A stretch of 15,955 nucleotides of DNA from NCBI GenBank assembly GCA_035253645.1, contig DATFBW010000245.1, positions 1 to 15,955 on the forward strand, written 5' to 3'. Made by a program: the position numbers and the translations under genes. This document shows positions 1 to 6,861 of the stretch, piece after piece (the first letter of the stretch is position 1; each line of letters starts with the position of its first letter). The stretch is from DASYRX01 sp035253645. GTDB taxonomy: Bacteria > Gemmatimonadota > Gemmatimonadetes > Gemmatimonadales > Gemmatimonadaceae. The notes beneath the pieces were generated by a model that searched no databases, was not told the DNA's origin, and was given only the letters and a program-made list of their open reading frames with translations.

Positions 1-120
1 GTGTGCTTCGCGCACGCGCGCGATGTGCCGCTCGACGTTGCCGGCAACGTTCTCGCTCGCAGCCTCCTGAATGATGCCGACCGTGAAGGGATCGAGTCGG
101 CGCGGGGTCCGCTGTGTCAT
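1..120 (-). CDS. Nitrilase-superfamily carbon-nitrogen hydrolase, N-terminal 40 codons (partial)
   Basis: The reading frame opens with ATG at 120-118 and runs off the left edge without a stop, giving 40 residues. They start MTQRTPRRLDPFTVGIIQ and continue with a pattern like EAASENVAGNVERHIARVRE. This matches the first beta strand and helix of carbon-nitrogen hydrolases of the N-carbamoylputrescine amidase / beta-ureidopropionase type, where a V-[AG]-[LI]-[IV]-Q strand is followed by an 'N...N.......I..A' helix. The catalytic Glu, Lys and Cys lie outside the window, so substrate cannot be judged. It begins 38 bases after the end of the second amidohydrolase on the same strand and may be the last gene of that operon. 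No convincing Shine-Dalgarno sequence is visible upstream. The superfamily is fairly secure; the AguB-like subfamily is inference. Confidence 0.66.
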   Translation of the reverse strand, partial: MTQRTPRRLDPFTVGIIQEAASENVAGNVERHIARVREAH

Positions 121-158
121 GCGCAAGAAAGTAACGGCACAGTGACGCGACTGCGACG

Positions 159-1508
159 TTAGGGGGAAGATCCCGGTCTACGCGACTGTAATGCCGCGCG
201 CTTCACATTGGCGATGAGGGCTGCGCGCGTGGAGGCATCGTACACGCGACCATCGGCAAGGACAGCGTGAATGCGTCGCGTGTTGCGAATGTCGGCGATG
301 GGGTCGCCATCCAGCAGCACCATGTCGGCGACATGACCGGCCGCAATTCTGCCTAGCGAGTCCGTCGCCATGAAATAACGCGCGGGCTCGACCGTCGCGC
401 TCCGCAGCGCGGCAAGCGGAGTAAGACCTGCCTGTACGAACAGCTCGAGCTCGTCGTGCAGCGAGACGCCCGGTGGCGATGGCGCACCAGGACTGTCACT
501 GCCCGTCAGCATCGCGATGCCTGCTCGATGCATGGCGCCCACCGTGGCAACTCGCTTCGCGAACAGCGCACGACCGGCTTCGCGTGCACTTTCGGAGGGG
601 TTGGGTGGCAGCCGCATGACGACGCGCAGAAACGCAAGGAGTGAATCCGTGTAATGCTCGGCGGTCGCGCTTCCGGGCGGTGCGGCCGCCTGCAATGTCG
701 CAACCGGTACCTGGACGGTCAGCGTGGGGTTTACCCAGGTGCCGTTGCGCGCTATGCGCGAGTACACGGGCCCTTGTGGCTCAGGCGTGCACGTCCCGAG
801 AAGGAAACGCTGGAGAGGGAGCGCAGGCGCAAAGGCCACCGAGTCGGCGGCGCTGCACTCGTTAGGAAAGCCGCTCAGGTGTTCCTGGCTACGCTGCCCC
901 GAATCAGATGCCTGGAGCGGCGTAACCGGCGGGTAAACATGGCCGGCGAAGACAAGTCCCCGGCGTCGCGCCTCACGCGCAACCGCAAAGAACGCTTCCG
1001 GCCGCAGCGCGTTATGCACTTTGATGAAGTCGACGCGCAAGCGCGCGAGCGAATCGACGGCGGCCGTTCCCTCATCGGCGGTTCGCACCAGCAGGTGCGG
1101 GAGAGGGACAGCGCTCCCGACCACATACGGACCTGAGACGACCATGCGCGGGCCGACCAGCGTGCCCGCCGCGATCTCACCCTGCCACCGGCGTAATGTG
1201 CCGAGCGCGCCGTTCATGTCGCGGACGCCGGTCACGCCATACGCAACATAGAGAGGGAGCAGCGCGCGACCGCCGGGAACGTCGTTATGCACGTGCATGT
1301 CCCACAACCCGGGGATCACGAACTTTCCCGATGCATTTAGAGTCCGCGCGCCTGCGGGCGTCGCCACGCTTGCCGAAGGACCCACCGCCGCGATGCGGCG
1401 ATTGCGGATCACGATGGTTTGATCCTGCGCGCGCGATCCTGTCTCCAGATCGAGGACGGTTGCGTGCGTGATCGCGACGATCTGCAGAGCGAGCGCGAAT
1501 GACGTCAT
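159..1508 (-). CDS. Metal-dependent amidohydrolase (449 aa)
   Basis: This is an amidohydrolase-superfamily enzyme, hydrolysing an amide or ester bond at a metal centre in a TIM barrel. The N-terminal strand THATVLDLETG and the 'VIRNRRIAAVGP' hairpin are typical of the flanking beta-sandwich. Likely metal and catalytic residues, counted from the chosen ATG, are the HxH pair H72/H74 in WDMHVH, K163 in DFIKVH (the lysine position often carboxylated in this family), H190 in FAGH, H210 in SQEH, and D338 in LTGSD. The start at 1508 was chosen because it overlaps the upstream gene's TGA as ATGA; a 52-residue longer frame only runs through that gene. The first 15 residues are hydrophobic but give no clear cleavage site. 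The TAA stop lies inside a CCTAACG word. Imidazolonepropionase- or prolidase-like relatives are possible; substrate is unknown. Confidence 0.85.
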   Translation of the reverse strand: MTSFALALQIVAITHATVLDLETGSRAQDQTIVIRNRRIAAVGPSASVATPAGARTLNASGKFVIPGLWDMHVHNDVPGGRALLPLYVAYGVTGVRDMNGALGTLRRWQGEIAAGTLVGPRMVVSGPYVVGSAVPLPHLLVRTADEGTAAVDSLARLRVDFIKVHNALRPEAFFAVAREARRRGLVFAGHVYPPVTPLQASDSGQRSQEHLSGFPNECSAADSVAFAPALPLQRFLLGTCTPEPQGPVYSRIARNGTWVNPTLTVQVPVATLQAAAPPGSATAEHYTDSLLAFLRVVMRLPPNPSESAREAGRALFAKRVATVGAMHRAGIAMLTGSDSPGAPSPPGVSLHDELELFVQAGLTPLAALRSATVEPARYFMATDSLGRIAAGHVADMVLLDGDPIADIRNTRRIHAVLADGRVYDASTRAALIANVKRAALQSRRPGSSP

Positions 1509-2800
1509 GGCTTCCGGCGGAAAGGGTCGTCCTTGTATGTAACGCCGCCCTTCATAACGAAGCCGACCTGCTCCATGACCTTGATGTCGCGCAGCGGGTC
1601 GCCCGGCACGGCGACGATGTCGGCGAGCTTGCCCGCTTCGAGTGTGCCAACCCGGTCGCTCCAACCGATGATCTCCGCGTTGAGACTCGTCGCAGAAACG
1701 AGCGCTGCCATGGGCGACTCGCCTAACGAGACGCGGACGCTGAGCTCGTGCGCATTGGCGCCGTGGGGGATCACGGCGGCATCGGTCGCGAAACCGATGG
1801 GCAGACCCGCGGCCAGCGCGCGCTTGAAGCTCGCCATCTTGCGATCGCGGATCTGGCGCGAGCGCTCGATTTGCGATGCAGGGACGTTGTTCCGCGCGCC
1901 CTGTGAAATCACGTATTCGCTCGTGTAGAGCGTCGGCACGTAGAACGTCGCACGCGAGCGTTTGAGCATCGCGATGGCTTCGTCATCCAGCTCGGAGCCG
2001 TGATCGACGGTGCGCACGCCTAACCGGATCGCTGTCTTGATGCCACCGGAACCGTGTGCATGCGCCGCCACAACCCGGCCCCACCGACGCGCTTCGACGA
2101 TCGCCGCCTCGATCTCGGCATCGCTGTATTGCTGCGCGCCCGGGGGTATCCCCATCGAGAGAACAGCTCCCGTCGCCAGGATCTTTATGAAATCCGCGCC
2201 CTGTTTGAGATGACGGCGGACGGCCTTGGTGACTTCATCGGGACCGTCGGCCAGATAGTTCGCGAGCGGAACATCGACATACGGCGAGAATTGACGCGCG
2301 TCACCGGCCCCGCCAGTCGAAGAAACATACGCGCCAGCCACCAGCAGCCGCGGTCCCGGGACCGCCCCTTGCTCGATCGCTTTGCGCAGATCGATGTCGA
2401 CGTAGGGCCACGTCGGCCCCATGTCGCGGCACGTCGTGAAGCCGGCGAGCAACGTTAGGCGCGCATTGTACGCTCCCCAGAGCGCGTCGTGCGCCGGCGT
2501 CGTGGACAGGAGACCGTCCTCCCAGTGTACCCCCTGCCGATTCGTTAGGTGTGTGTGCAGGTCGATGAGGCCGGGGAGCAGCGTGGCGTCCCCGAGGTCG
2601 ATGAGCGTCGCGCCAGGAGGCACGGGGAGCTCGCGTCCGACGGCAGCGATGCGCTCGCCTTCCACGCGCACCATTCCCGGGGCAAGGGGCGGCCCGCCAC
2701 GGCCATCGACCAACCTGGCGGCGCGCAGGATAGTGACCTGCGGTGCTTGTGCCGCCGCGAGGGAGGTGCCTAACGCCAACAGCAGAGACAACCGCAGCAT
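1505..2800 (-). CDS. Exported amidohydrolase, prolidase-like metal-dependent hydrolase (431 aa)
   Basis: This second amidohydrolase is of the type often annotated Xaa-Pro dipeptidase-like or 'metal-dependent hydrolase A'. A signal peptide is visible: MLRLSLLLALGTSLAAAQA, with cleavage likely near residue 19, so the enzyme is probably periplasmic or secreted. Metal-site residues are H82/H84 in LIDLHTH, K206 in DFIKI, H247/H249 in AAHAHG, H267 in VDHGSE and D340 in FATD. The C-terminal strand 'GTLEAGKLADIVAV..DPL' is a family hallmark. The ATG at 2800 is preferred over one 22 codons upstream because it begins the signal peptide and has GGAG six bases before it. It is the first gene of a minus-strand operon and overlaps the next amidohydrolase by ATGA. 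The two proteins share fold but differ enough to suggest different substrates, possibly peptides or N-acyl compounds. Confidence 0.88.
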   Translation of the reverse strand: MLRLSLLLALGTSLAAAQAPQVTILRAARLVDGRGGPPLAPGMVRVEGERIAAVGRELPVPPGATLIDLGDATLLPGLIDLHTHLTNRQGVHWEDGLLSTTPAHDALWGAYNARLTLLAGFTTCRDMGPTWPYVDIDLRKAIEQGAVPGPRLLVAGAYVSSTGGAGDARQFSPYVDVPLANYLADGPDEVTKAVRRHLKQGADFIKILATGAVLSMGIPPGAQQYSDAEIEAAIVEARRWGRVVAAHAHGSGGIKTAIRLGVRTVDHGSELDDEAIAMLKRSRATFYVPTLYTSEYVISQGARNNVPASQIERSRQIRDRKMASFKRALAAGLPIGFATDAAVIPHGANAHELSVRVSLGESPMAALVSATSLNAEIIGWSDRVGTLEAGKLADIVAVPGDPLRDIKVMEQVGFVMKGGVTYKDDPFRRKP

Positions 2801-3029
2801 GAAGGCTCCGGGGGAGAGCGCCGTCAATCTTAGCGCGTCCGCACGGGCCGTCGATCTGTCTTTCATGTGTGGCAGCCTGGCGACAGAGACTCTGCTGCCG
2901 CGGCAGCCGTGTGACAGGGTCGTTCCGAAATGTGACAGTCTCTATCGTAAACCGTAGGCACACCATGCCTTAGCGCGCGCGCACCCAGCTCGCTCGACCT
3001 TCCACGAAACGGCTCAAGCGGTCCCAAGC
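2801..3029. promoter_or_regulatory. Divergent intergenic control region
   Basis: This 229-base gap separates the minus-strand amidohydrolase operon from the plus-strand oxidoreductase gene and must hold both promoters. It contains a perfect 14-bp palindrome GCTGCCGCGGCAGC at 2894-2907 and two direct copies of TGTGACAG at 2910-2917 and 2931-2938, whose starts are 21 bp apart (two helical turns). No clear sigma-70 -35/-10 pair was recognised on either strand. The role as an operator is inferred from the repeat layout alone. Confidence 0.4.
2894..2938. repeat. Palindrome plus TGTGACAG direct repeat
   Basis: The palindrome GCTGCCGCGGCAGC (2894-2907) is followed two bases later by TGTGACAG (2910-2917) and an identical copy at 2931-2938. 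The 21-bp period places both copies on the same face of the helix, as expected for cooperative binding of a transcription factor. No regulator is encoded nearby. Confidence 0.45.
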
Positions 3030-4460
3030 GTGCGATTGGTCGTCCGCGTGAGAGGGACGCAGCACGAAGCCCATAAAATCGCAATCGTAGGCGGCGGAAT
3101 GCTGGGCCTAACGCTCGCCCTGCGTCTGCGCCAGCTCGGTCATGCCGTCACGATCCTCGAGGCATCGCCCACTCCGGGCGGTCTCGTAGCCGAAACGACG
3201 CTCATGGGCCAGTCGTGGGATCGATTCCACCAGGTGATGGTTCCGTCCGATCGCCACCTCGGTGCGTTGCTGAAGGAGCTGGGAATAGCGGGCCGCGTAC
3301 GCTGGCAGCTGACAACGAGCGCACTTCACTCCGGGCGCAAAGCATACCCCTTCTCGACGCTCGGCAACTTCCTGGCCTGTCCGCTGATCGGGCCGGTGGA
3401 CAAGCTGCGCGTCTGCCTAACGATCCAGCGCGCGTTGCGCACGTCCGACGCGGCGGCGCTCGAAAACATCGGCGCGGGGGAGTGGCTGCGTCGCTGGAGC
3501 GGCGCGCACGCCTACGAAACGATATGGCTACCGTTCCTGCGGGCCAAACTCGGTGAAAATCACTCGAGTGTAAGTGCGGAGTTCGCCCGGTCGATGATTG
3601 CGCGGATGTACGGCGCGCGCCGCGCCGCAGGCATGCGCGAGGTCTACGGCTACGTCGACGGCGGGTACCGCGGAATCGTCGACTCGTTATGCGGGCGGCT
3701 TGCAGCGGCGGGAGCGCACCTCGAAACCGGAGCGTCTGTTGCCCGCGTCATTGACGCCCACTCCGGCGCGACCGTTTTGCTCCACGACGGCAGGGTCATT
3801 CCCTGTGATCACGTGGTGGTCACGACACCCACGCCGGTGACCGCGCGGCTCTGCCCGCAATTGACGGATGACGAGCGGGCACGCCTCGAGCGCGTGACGT
3901 ATCAAGGCGTCCTGTTCATGTCGCTGCTTCTGCGTCGCACGTTAGGCGATTTTTACATGACGCACATCGCCGCCCCCGGCGCGCCGTTTGGCGCCGTCAT
4001 CCAGATGACAGCGCTCGTCCCCGCCGAGAGCTTCGGAGAGCGCACCCTCGTGTACCTGCCGCGGTATGTGTCGCAGGACGACGTCTACTGGGCCCTCAGC
4101 GACAGCGCGATCCGCAACCGCTTCCTTTCCGCGTTAGGCTCGCTGTATCCGGAGCTGGCGACACGCGACGTCGTTGCCTGCGAAATCTCTCGCGTCCGAC
4201 ACGTGTTAGCCCTGCCTACTCCCGGATATTCGTCTGAGCTCCTTCCCCCGCTGACGACGTCGCGCCCGCGTATCCACCTCGTCAACTCGGCACAGAACGC
4301 ACAGGGAACGCTCACCGTCAATGAAGCCATCGCGCTCGCGAATCGGCAGGCCGCACAGTTGCACGCGAATCTCGCGCAGCACGGCGTGCGCGTGCACACA
4401 CCGGTGTCTCCAGTTGCCGCGCTCGATGACAAGCGCGACCTCTCCGAGATCGGCTCATGA
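3030..4460 (+). CDS. NAD(P)/FAD-dependent oxidoreductase, amine oxidase / protoporphyrinogen oxidase-like (476 aa)
   Basis: This is a flavoprotein of the amine-oxidase fold family, which also includes protoporphyrinogen oxidase, phytoene desaturase and UDP-galactopyranose mutase relatives. The dinucleotide-binding motif is IAIVGGGMLG (G21, G23, G26), followed by the acidic ribose-binding residue E44 in ILEA and the SPTPGG turn. A second glycine segment YVDGGYRGIVD lies near 208-217 and a C-terminal FAD-contact region TLTVNEAIALANRQA near 427-441. No signal peptide is seen. The start is uncertain: GTG at 3030 and GTG at 3048 both precede the first beta strand and neither has a good Shine-Dalgarno site. 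The gene overlaps the next by ATGA, so the two proteins are probably made in step. That partner resembles nucleotide-sugar dehydrogenases, which hints at sugar chemistry, but the substrate cannot be read from the sequence. Confidence 0.8.
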   Translation: MRLVVRVRGTQHEAHKIAIVGGGMLGLTLALRLRQLGHAVTILEASPTPGGLVAETTLMGQSWDRFHQVMVPSDRHLGALLKELGIAGRVRWQLTTSALHSGRKAYPFSTLGNFLACPLIGPVDKLRVCLTIQRALRTSDAAALENIGAGEWLRRWSGAHAYETIWLPFLRAKLGENHSSVSAEFARSMIARMYGARRAAGMREVYGYVDGGYRGIVDSLCGRLAAAGAHLETGASVARVIDAHSGATVLLHDGRVIPCDHVVVTTPTPVTARLCPQLTDDERARLERVTYQGVLFMSLLLRRTLGDFYMTHIAAPGAPFGAVIQMTALVPAESFGERTLVYLPRYVSQDDVYWALSDSAIRNRFLSALGSLYPELATRDVVACEISRVRHVLALPTPGYSSELLPPLTTSRPRIHLVNSAQNAQGTLTVNEAIALANRQAAQLHANLAQHGVRVHTPVSPVAALDDKRDLSEIGS

Positions 4461-6271
4461 ACGATCCCGTGATGCGGCCCTTGGGAGTCGCTTCGGACGG
4501 TGAGGGCTTTGCGGTGCGCAGTATCGCCGTCATCGGCTCCGGCATGGTTGGTGTGCCGATGGCAGCGCTCCTGGCGAACGCGCGGATCCGGATGGGAACC
4601 GCGGAGCCAGCGCGTGTCGTCCTGGTGGAACGCGGATCCGCGTTAGGCTGGCGCGTGGCCGCGCTCACCGAGGCCGGCTCACTATTCGCGAGCGCGGAAC
4701 CTGGGCTCGCGGAGATGATTCGCGAATGCGTTGCGGCCGGACTTCTCAGCGTAACCGGCAACTACGCCGTCTGCCGCGAGGCGGATGTCATTCTGATCTG
4801 CGTGCAGACGGAAGTGATGGCCGGCGTGCCGGATTACGCGGCGCTGCATGAAGCGCTGCACGGCGTAGCGCTCGCCGTCGCGCAGCGGCCGACGGGCGCA
4901 GCTCCGCTCGTCGTCATCGAATCGATGCTCGCGCCTTCCTCGTTCAATACCATTGTCCTCGACGCGTTCAGAAAGCGCGGCCTCGTCGATGGCCACGACA
5001 TGTACCTCGCCTACAGCCCGCACCGTGTGATGCCCGGACGGCTGTTGGAGCGCGTGACAAACTCCGACAAAATCATCGCGGCACCAGACCCGGAAGCGCA
5101 GGATCGCATCAGCCGGGTCTATCGTCACATCGTGACGCGCGGGGCGTTACACCTAACGAATCCCCTGACTGCGGAGTTTACGAGCACGCTCGAGAACGCG
5201 TACCGGGACGTGAGGATTGCGCTCTCCAGCGAAGCGGCACGGTACTGCGACGCGAGAGACATCGACTTCTACGCGCTCCGCGAATGGGTCAACGGCGAGC
5301 TGCTGCAACGCGACGTGGCGAGCTTCCATGCGACCGCTGTGCCGCGCGGTGGTCTGTTGGTGCCGAGTGTGGGGGTGGGCGGCCACGCCTTGCCGCGGGA
5401 CGGCTACTATGCATGGTGGCGCGCGCACGAGCTCGGCGCGCCATCGCAGAACAGTCTGATACTCGAAGCGCGTCGTATCAACGACGAGTCTCCTTTTTTG
5501 GTCGGCAACTTGGCGGACGGACTCCTGCAGGGTCCTGTCAATCGCAAGATCGCGTTGTTAGGCACCGCCTACCGCTTCCACGCCGGCGATGCATGCAATT
5601 CACCGACGATTGCGCTGGCGCGCGACATGCGCAAACGCGGCGCGATCGTCTCGCTCCATGATCCGTACGTGCGGCCCGATGACGCATATCTCCGTCGCGC
5701 CGGAATCAGTGAGCTATTCACAAACGATCTGGATAAAGCGCTGGACGGCGCCGAGCTCGCGATCGTTTGCGCTGCGCATCGCGACTACGCGGAGCGTGTC
5801 GGGGCGGTGCTCAGTGGCGGACGCCAACTGCACAGGATCCTGGACGCCGCACACGCGTACGAGGCCCGGCTCTTCGCCGACAGCGGCGTGGAGTACAGTG
5901 GAATCGGCCGGGGGACACGGCCTCCACCTAACGAGCTGTGCCAGATCGTCTACGATGCCTTTCGCGTCGTCGAACGCGGCTTCGCCAACGAAGCAGCGGC
6001 GCTCATTCAGCACGTGAATGCTCGTTACGCGCTGCACGATTTCGACAAGGCGCGCGTCGAGCACGTGCAATACCTGGCGGGGACGTGCCCGACGGGCTGC
6101 GCGATCGCTGACGCAGGTCACGCGGCGCCGGCACTCGACCATGGCGACTTCACGAGCCGGCTCGTGGCGCGCGCGACCGCGGCGACGAAGTACGCCGCGG
6201 CCGCACGCCGCAGCGCTCCATCGGGGACGCGCCGCCCGTTGACTCCCGATCGTTCGTTAGGCGCCCGTTAG
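4457..6271 (+). CDS. Nucleotide-sugar dehydrogenase homologue lacking catalytic Cys and Lys (604 aa)
   Basis: The fold follows the UDP-glucose / UDP-ManNAc dehydrogenase family. The N-terminal NAD Rossmann motif is IAVIGSGMVG (G27, G29, G32). EPGLAEM lies near 81-87, the central dimer helix ENAYRDVRIA at 246-255, and a C-terminal UDP-binding-type domain starts near KIALLGTAYR (364-373) with NSPTIALARDMRKRG at 381-395. In active members the central helix carries a catalytic Lys (AELCKLTEN in WecC-type enzymes), but here the position is S243 (AEFTSTLEN). The thiohemiacetal-forming Cys of GGHC/GGSC is A311 in GGHALPRD. N247 and D315 are kept. It probably binds NAD and a nucleotide sugar but should not carry out the normal four-electron oxidation. 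About 110 residues beyond the usual end form an extension of unknown role. It is coupled to the upstream flavoprotein gene (ATGA), and its TAG overlaps the convergent peroxiredoxin's TAA. Confidence 0.8.
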   Translation: MNDPVMRPLGVASDGEGFAVRSIAVIGSGMVGVPMAALLANARIRMGTAEPARVVLVERGSALGWRVAALTEAGSLFASAEPGLAEMIRECVAAGLLSVTGNYAVCREADVILICVQTEVMAGVPDYAALHEALHGVALAVAQRPTGAAPLVVIESMLAPSSFNTIVLDAFRKRGLVDGHDMYLAYSPHRVMPGRLLERVTNSDKIIAAPDPEAQDRISRVYRHIVTRGALHLTNPLTAEFTSTLENAYRDVRIALSSEAARYCDARDIDFYALREWVNGELLQRDVASFHATAVPRGGLLVPSVGVGGHALPRDGYYAWWRAHELGAPSQNSLILEARRINDESPFLVGNLADGLLQGPVNRKIALLGTAYRFHAGDACNSPTIALARDMRKRGAIVSLHDPYVRPDDAYLRRAGISELFTNDLDKALDGAELAIVCAAHRDYAERVGAVLSGGRQLHRILDAAHAYEARLFADSGVEYSGIGRGTRPPPNELCQIVYDAFRVVERGFANEAAALIQHVNARYALHDFDKARVEHVQYLAGTCPTGCAIADAGHAAPALDHGDFTSRLVARATAATKYAAAARRSAPSGTRRPLTPDRSLGAR

Positions 6272-6861
6272 TTACCCGGTGGGGCTGGCGCGAGCTTGTC
6301 GATCACGTCGCCCAGCTCCGTATACGCGTCCTGCGCCATTTGCCGGAACGGCTGCGCCTTATACGCGATCTTTCCATCAGGCCCGATCACGTAGAGCGAA
6401 CGGTTATCTGTCTTCCGGTCCGGGATATAGGCGCCGTACTGCGTGCCCACAGCGCCGTCGGGATCGCTGGCAAACACGACAGGAAACGCGGCTTCTTTCG
6501 CCCAGTTCGCGAGTGTGGTATCGGGATCGACGGAGATCCCAATCACCGTCACCTTGCGTCCGTTGTTGAAGAGCGTGGCGTACTGATCACGGTACGCCTC
6601 CATTTGGACCGTTCAACCACGCGTTCGAGCTTTGAAAAAGAAGGCGAGGACGACCGTTTCGCCCTTATAGTCCGAAAGCCTAACGGGATTTTTTAGCAGG
6701 CCGTAGCGCGTGGCCCCCGCGAGTGAGAAGTCCGGCGCGACCTCTCCAACCTTTGGTCCCGTCTCGGGTGGTGGCGCTGCTTGCTGAGCCATCATGGCGT
6801 GTGGACGAGTAGCGCTGACGAGCGCGGCTGTGGCAGCCGCGACTACCAAGCGACGGTTCAT
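6268..6861 (-). CDS. Exported selenoprotein peroxiredoxin (AhpC/TSA-type), in-frame UGA read as selenocysteine
   Basis: One frame runs from ATG 6861 to TAA 6268 and is interrupted only by TGA at 6615-6613, codon 83. The 82 residues before it and the 114 after it together form one peroxiredoxin: APDFSLAGA near 42-50, RLSDYKGETVVLAFF near 61-75, KARTRG-[TGA]-TVQMEAYRDQY around the active site, then GISVDPD, FPVVFASD and SLYVIGPDGKI. The TGA falls exactly where the family has its peroxidatic Cys (PxxxTxxC; the Pro is Phe here, the Thr is kept). A hairpin with SECIS geometry starts 14 bases after it. The start has GGAG six bases upstream and opens a signal peptide (MNRRLVVAAATAALVS...AMMA), so it acts outside the cytoplasm. 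No cysteine occurs anywhere, so it would be a one-Sec enzyme reducing peroxides with an external reductant. A nonsense mutation is the alternative, but less likely. Confidence 0.85.
6577..6598 (-). promoter_or_regulatory. Candidate bacterial SECIS hairpin
   Basis: In the mRNA of the peroxiredoxin, the bases 15-36 downstream of the UGA form a perfect hairpin: stem GGCGUAC pairing with GUACGCC (7 bp) and an eight-base loop CGUGAUCA. There are 14 bases between UGA and stem and 21 between UGA and loop. A guanine sits at loop position 2. Known bacterial SECIS elements lie just after the UGA inside the coding region, with the apical loop about 16-37 bases away and a G in the first two loop positions, so the geometry fits. 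SelB binding is inferred. Confidence 0.72.

Noticed and set aside
654..1136. Plus-strand 160-codon frame opposite the second amidohydrolase
   Set aside because: Arg-rich with no domain and antisense to a clear enzyme; a shadow frame.
1506..1664. A 52-residue N-terminal extension of the second amidohydrolase
   Set aside because: The extension is Arg/Gly-rich, lacks family likeness and lies wholly within the upstream amidohydrolase gene. The ATGA overlap start is far more natural.
2801..2866. Start of the first amidohydrolase 22 codons upstream
   Set aside because: ATG 2800 begins a textbook signal peptide and has GGAG at good spacing; the upstream ATG would bury the signal.
2301..2966. A 221-codon minus-strand frame overlapping the first amidohydrolase
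   Set aside because: Arg/His-rich, no motif, a typical shadow frame of a G+C-rich gene.
6268..6861. Reading the peroxiredoxin as a pseudogene or two separate short genes
   Set aside because: The only lesion is a TGA exactly at the catalytic Cys position, both sides keep frame and motifs, and a SECIS-like hairpin follows. Random nonsense mutation would rarely land there. Kept as the alternative hypothesis.
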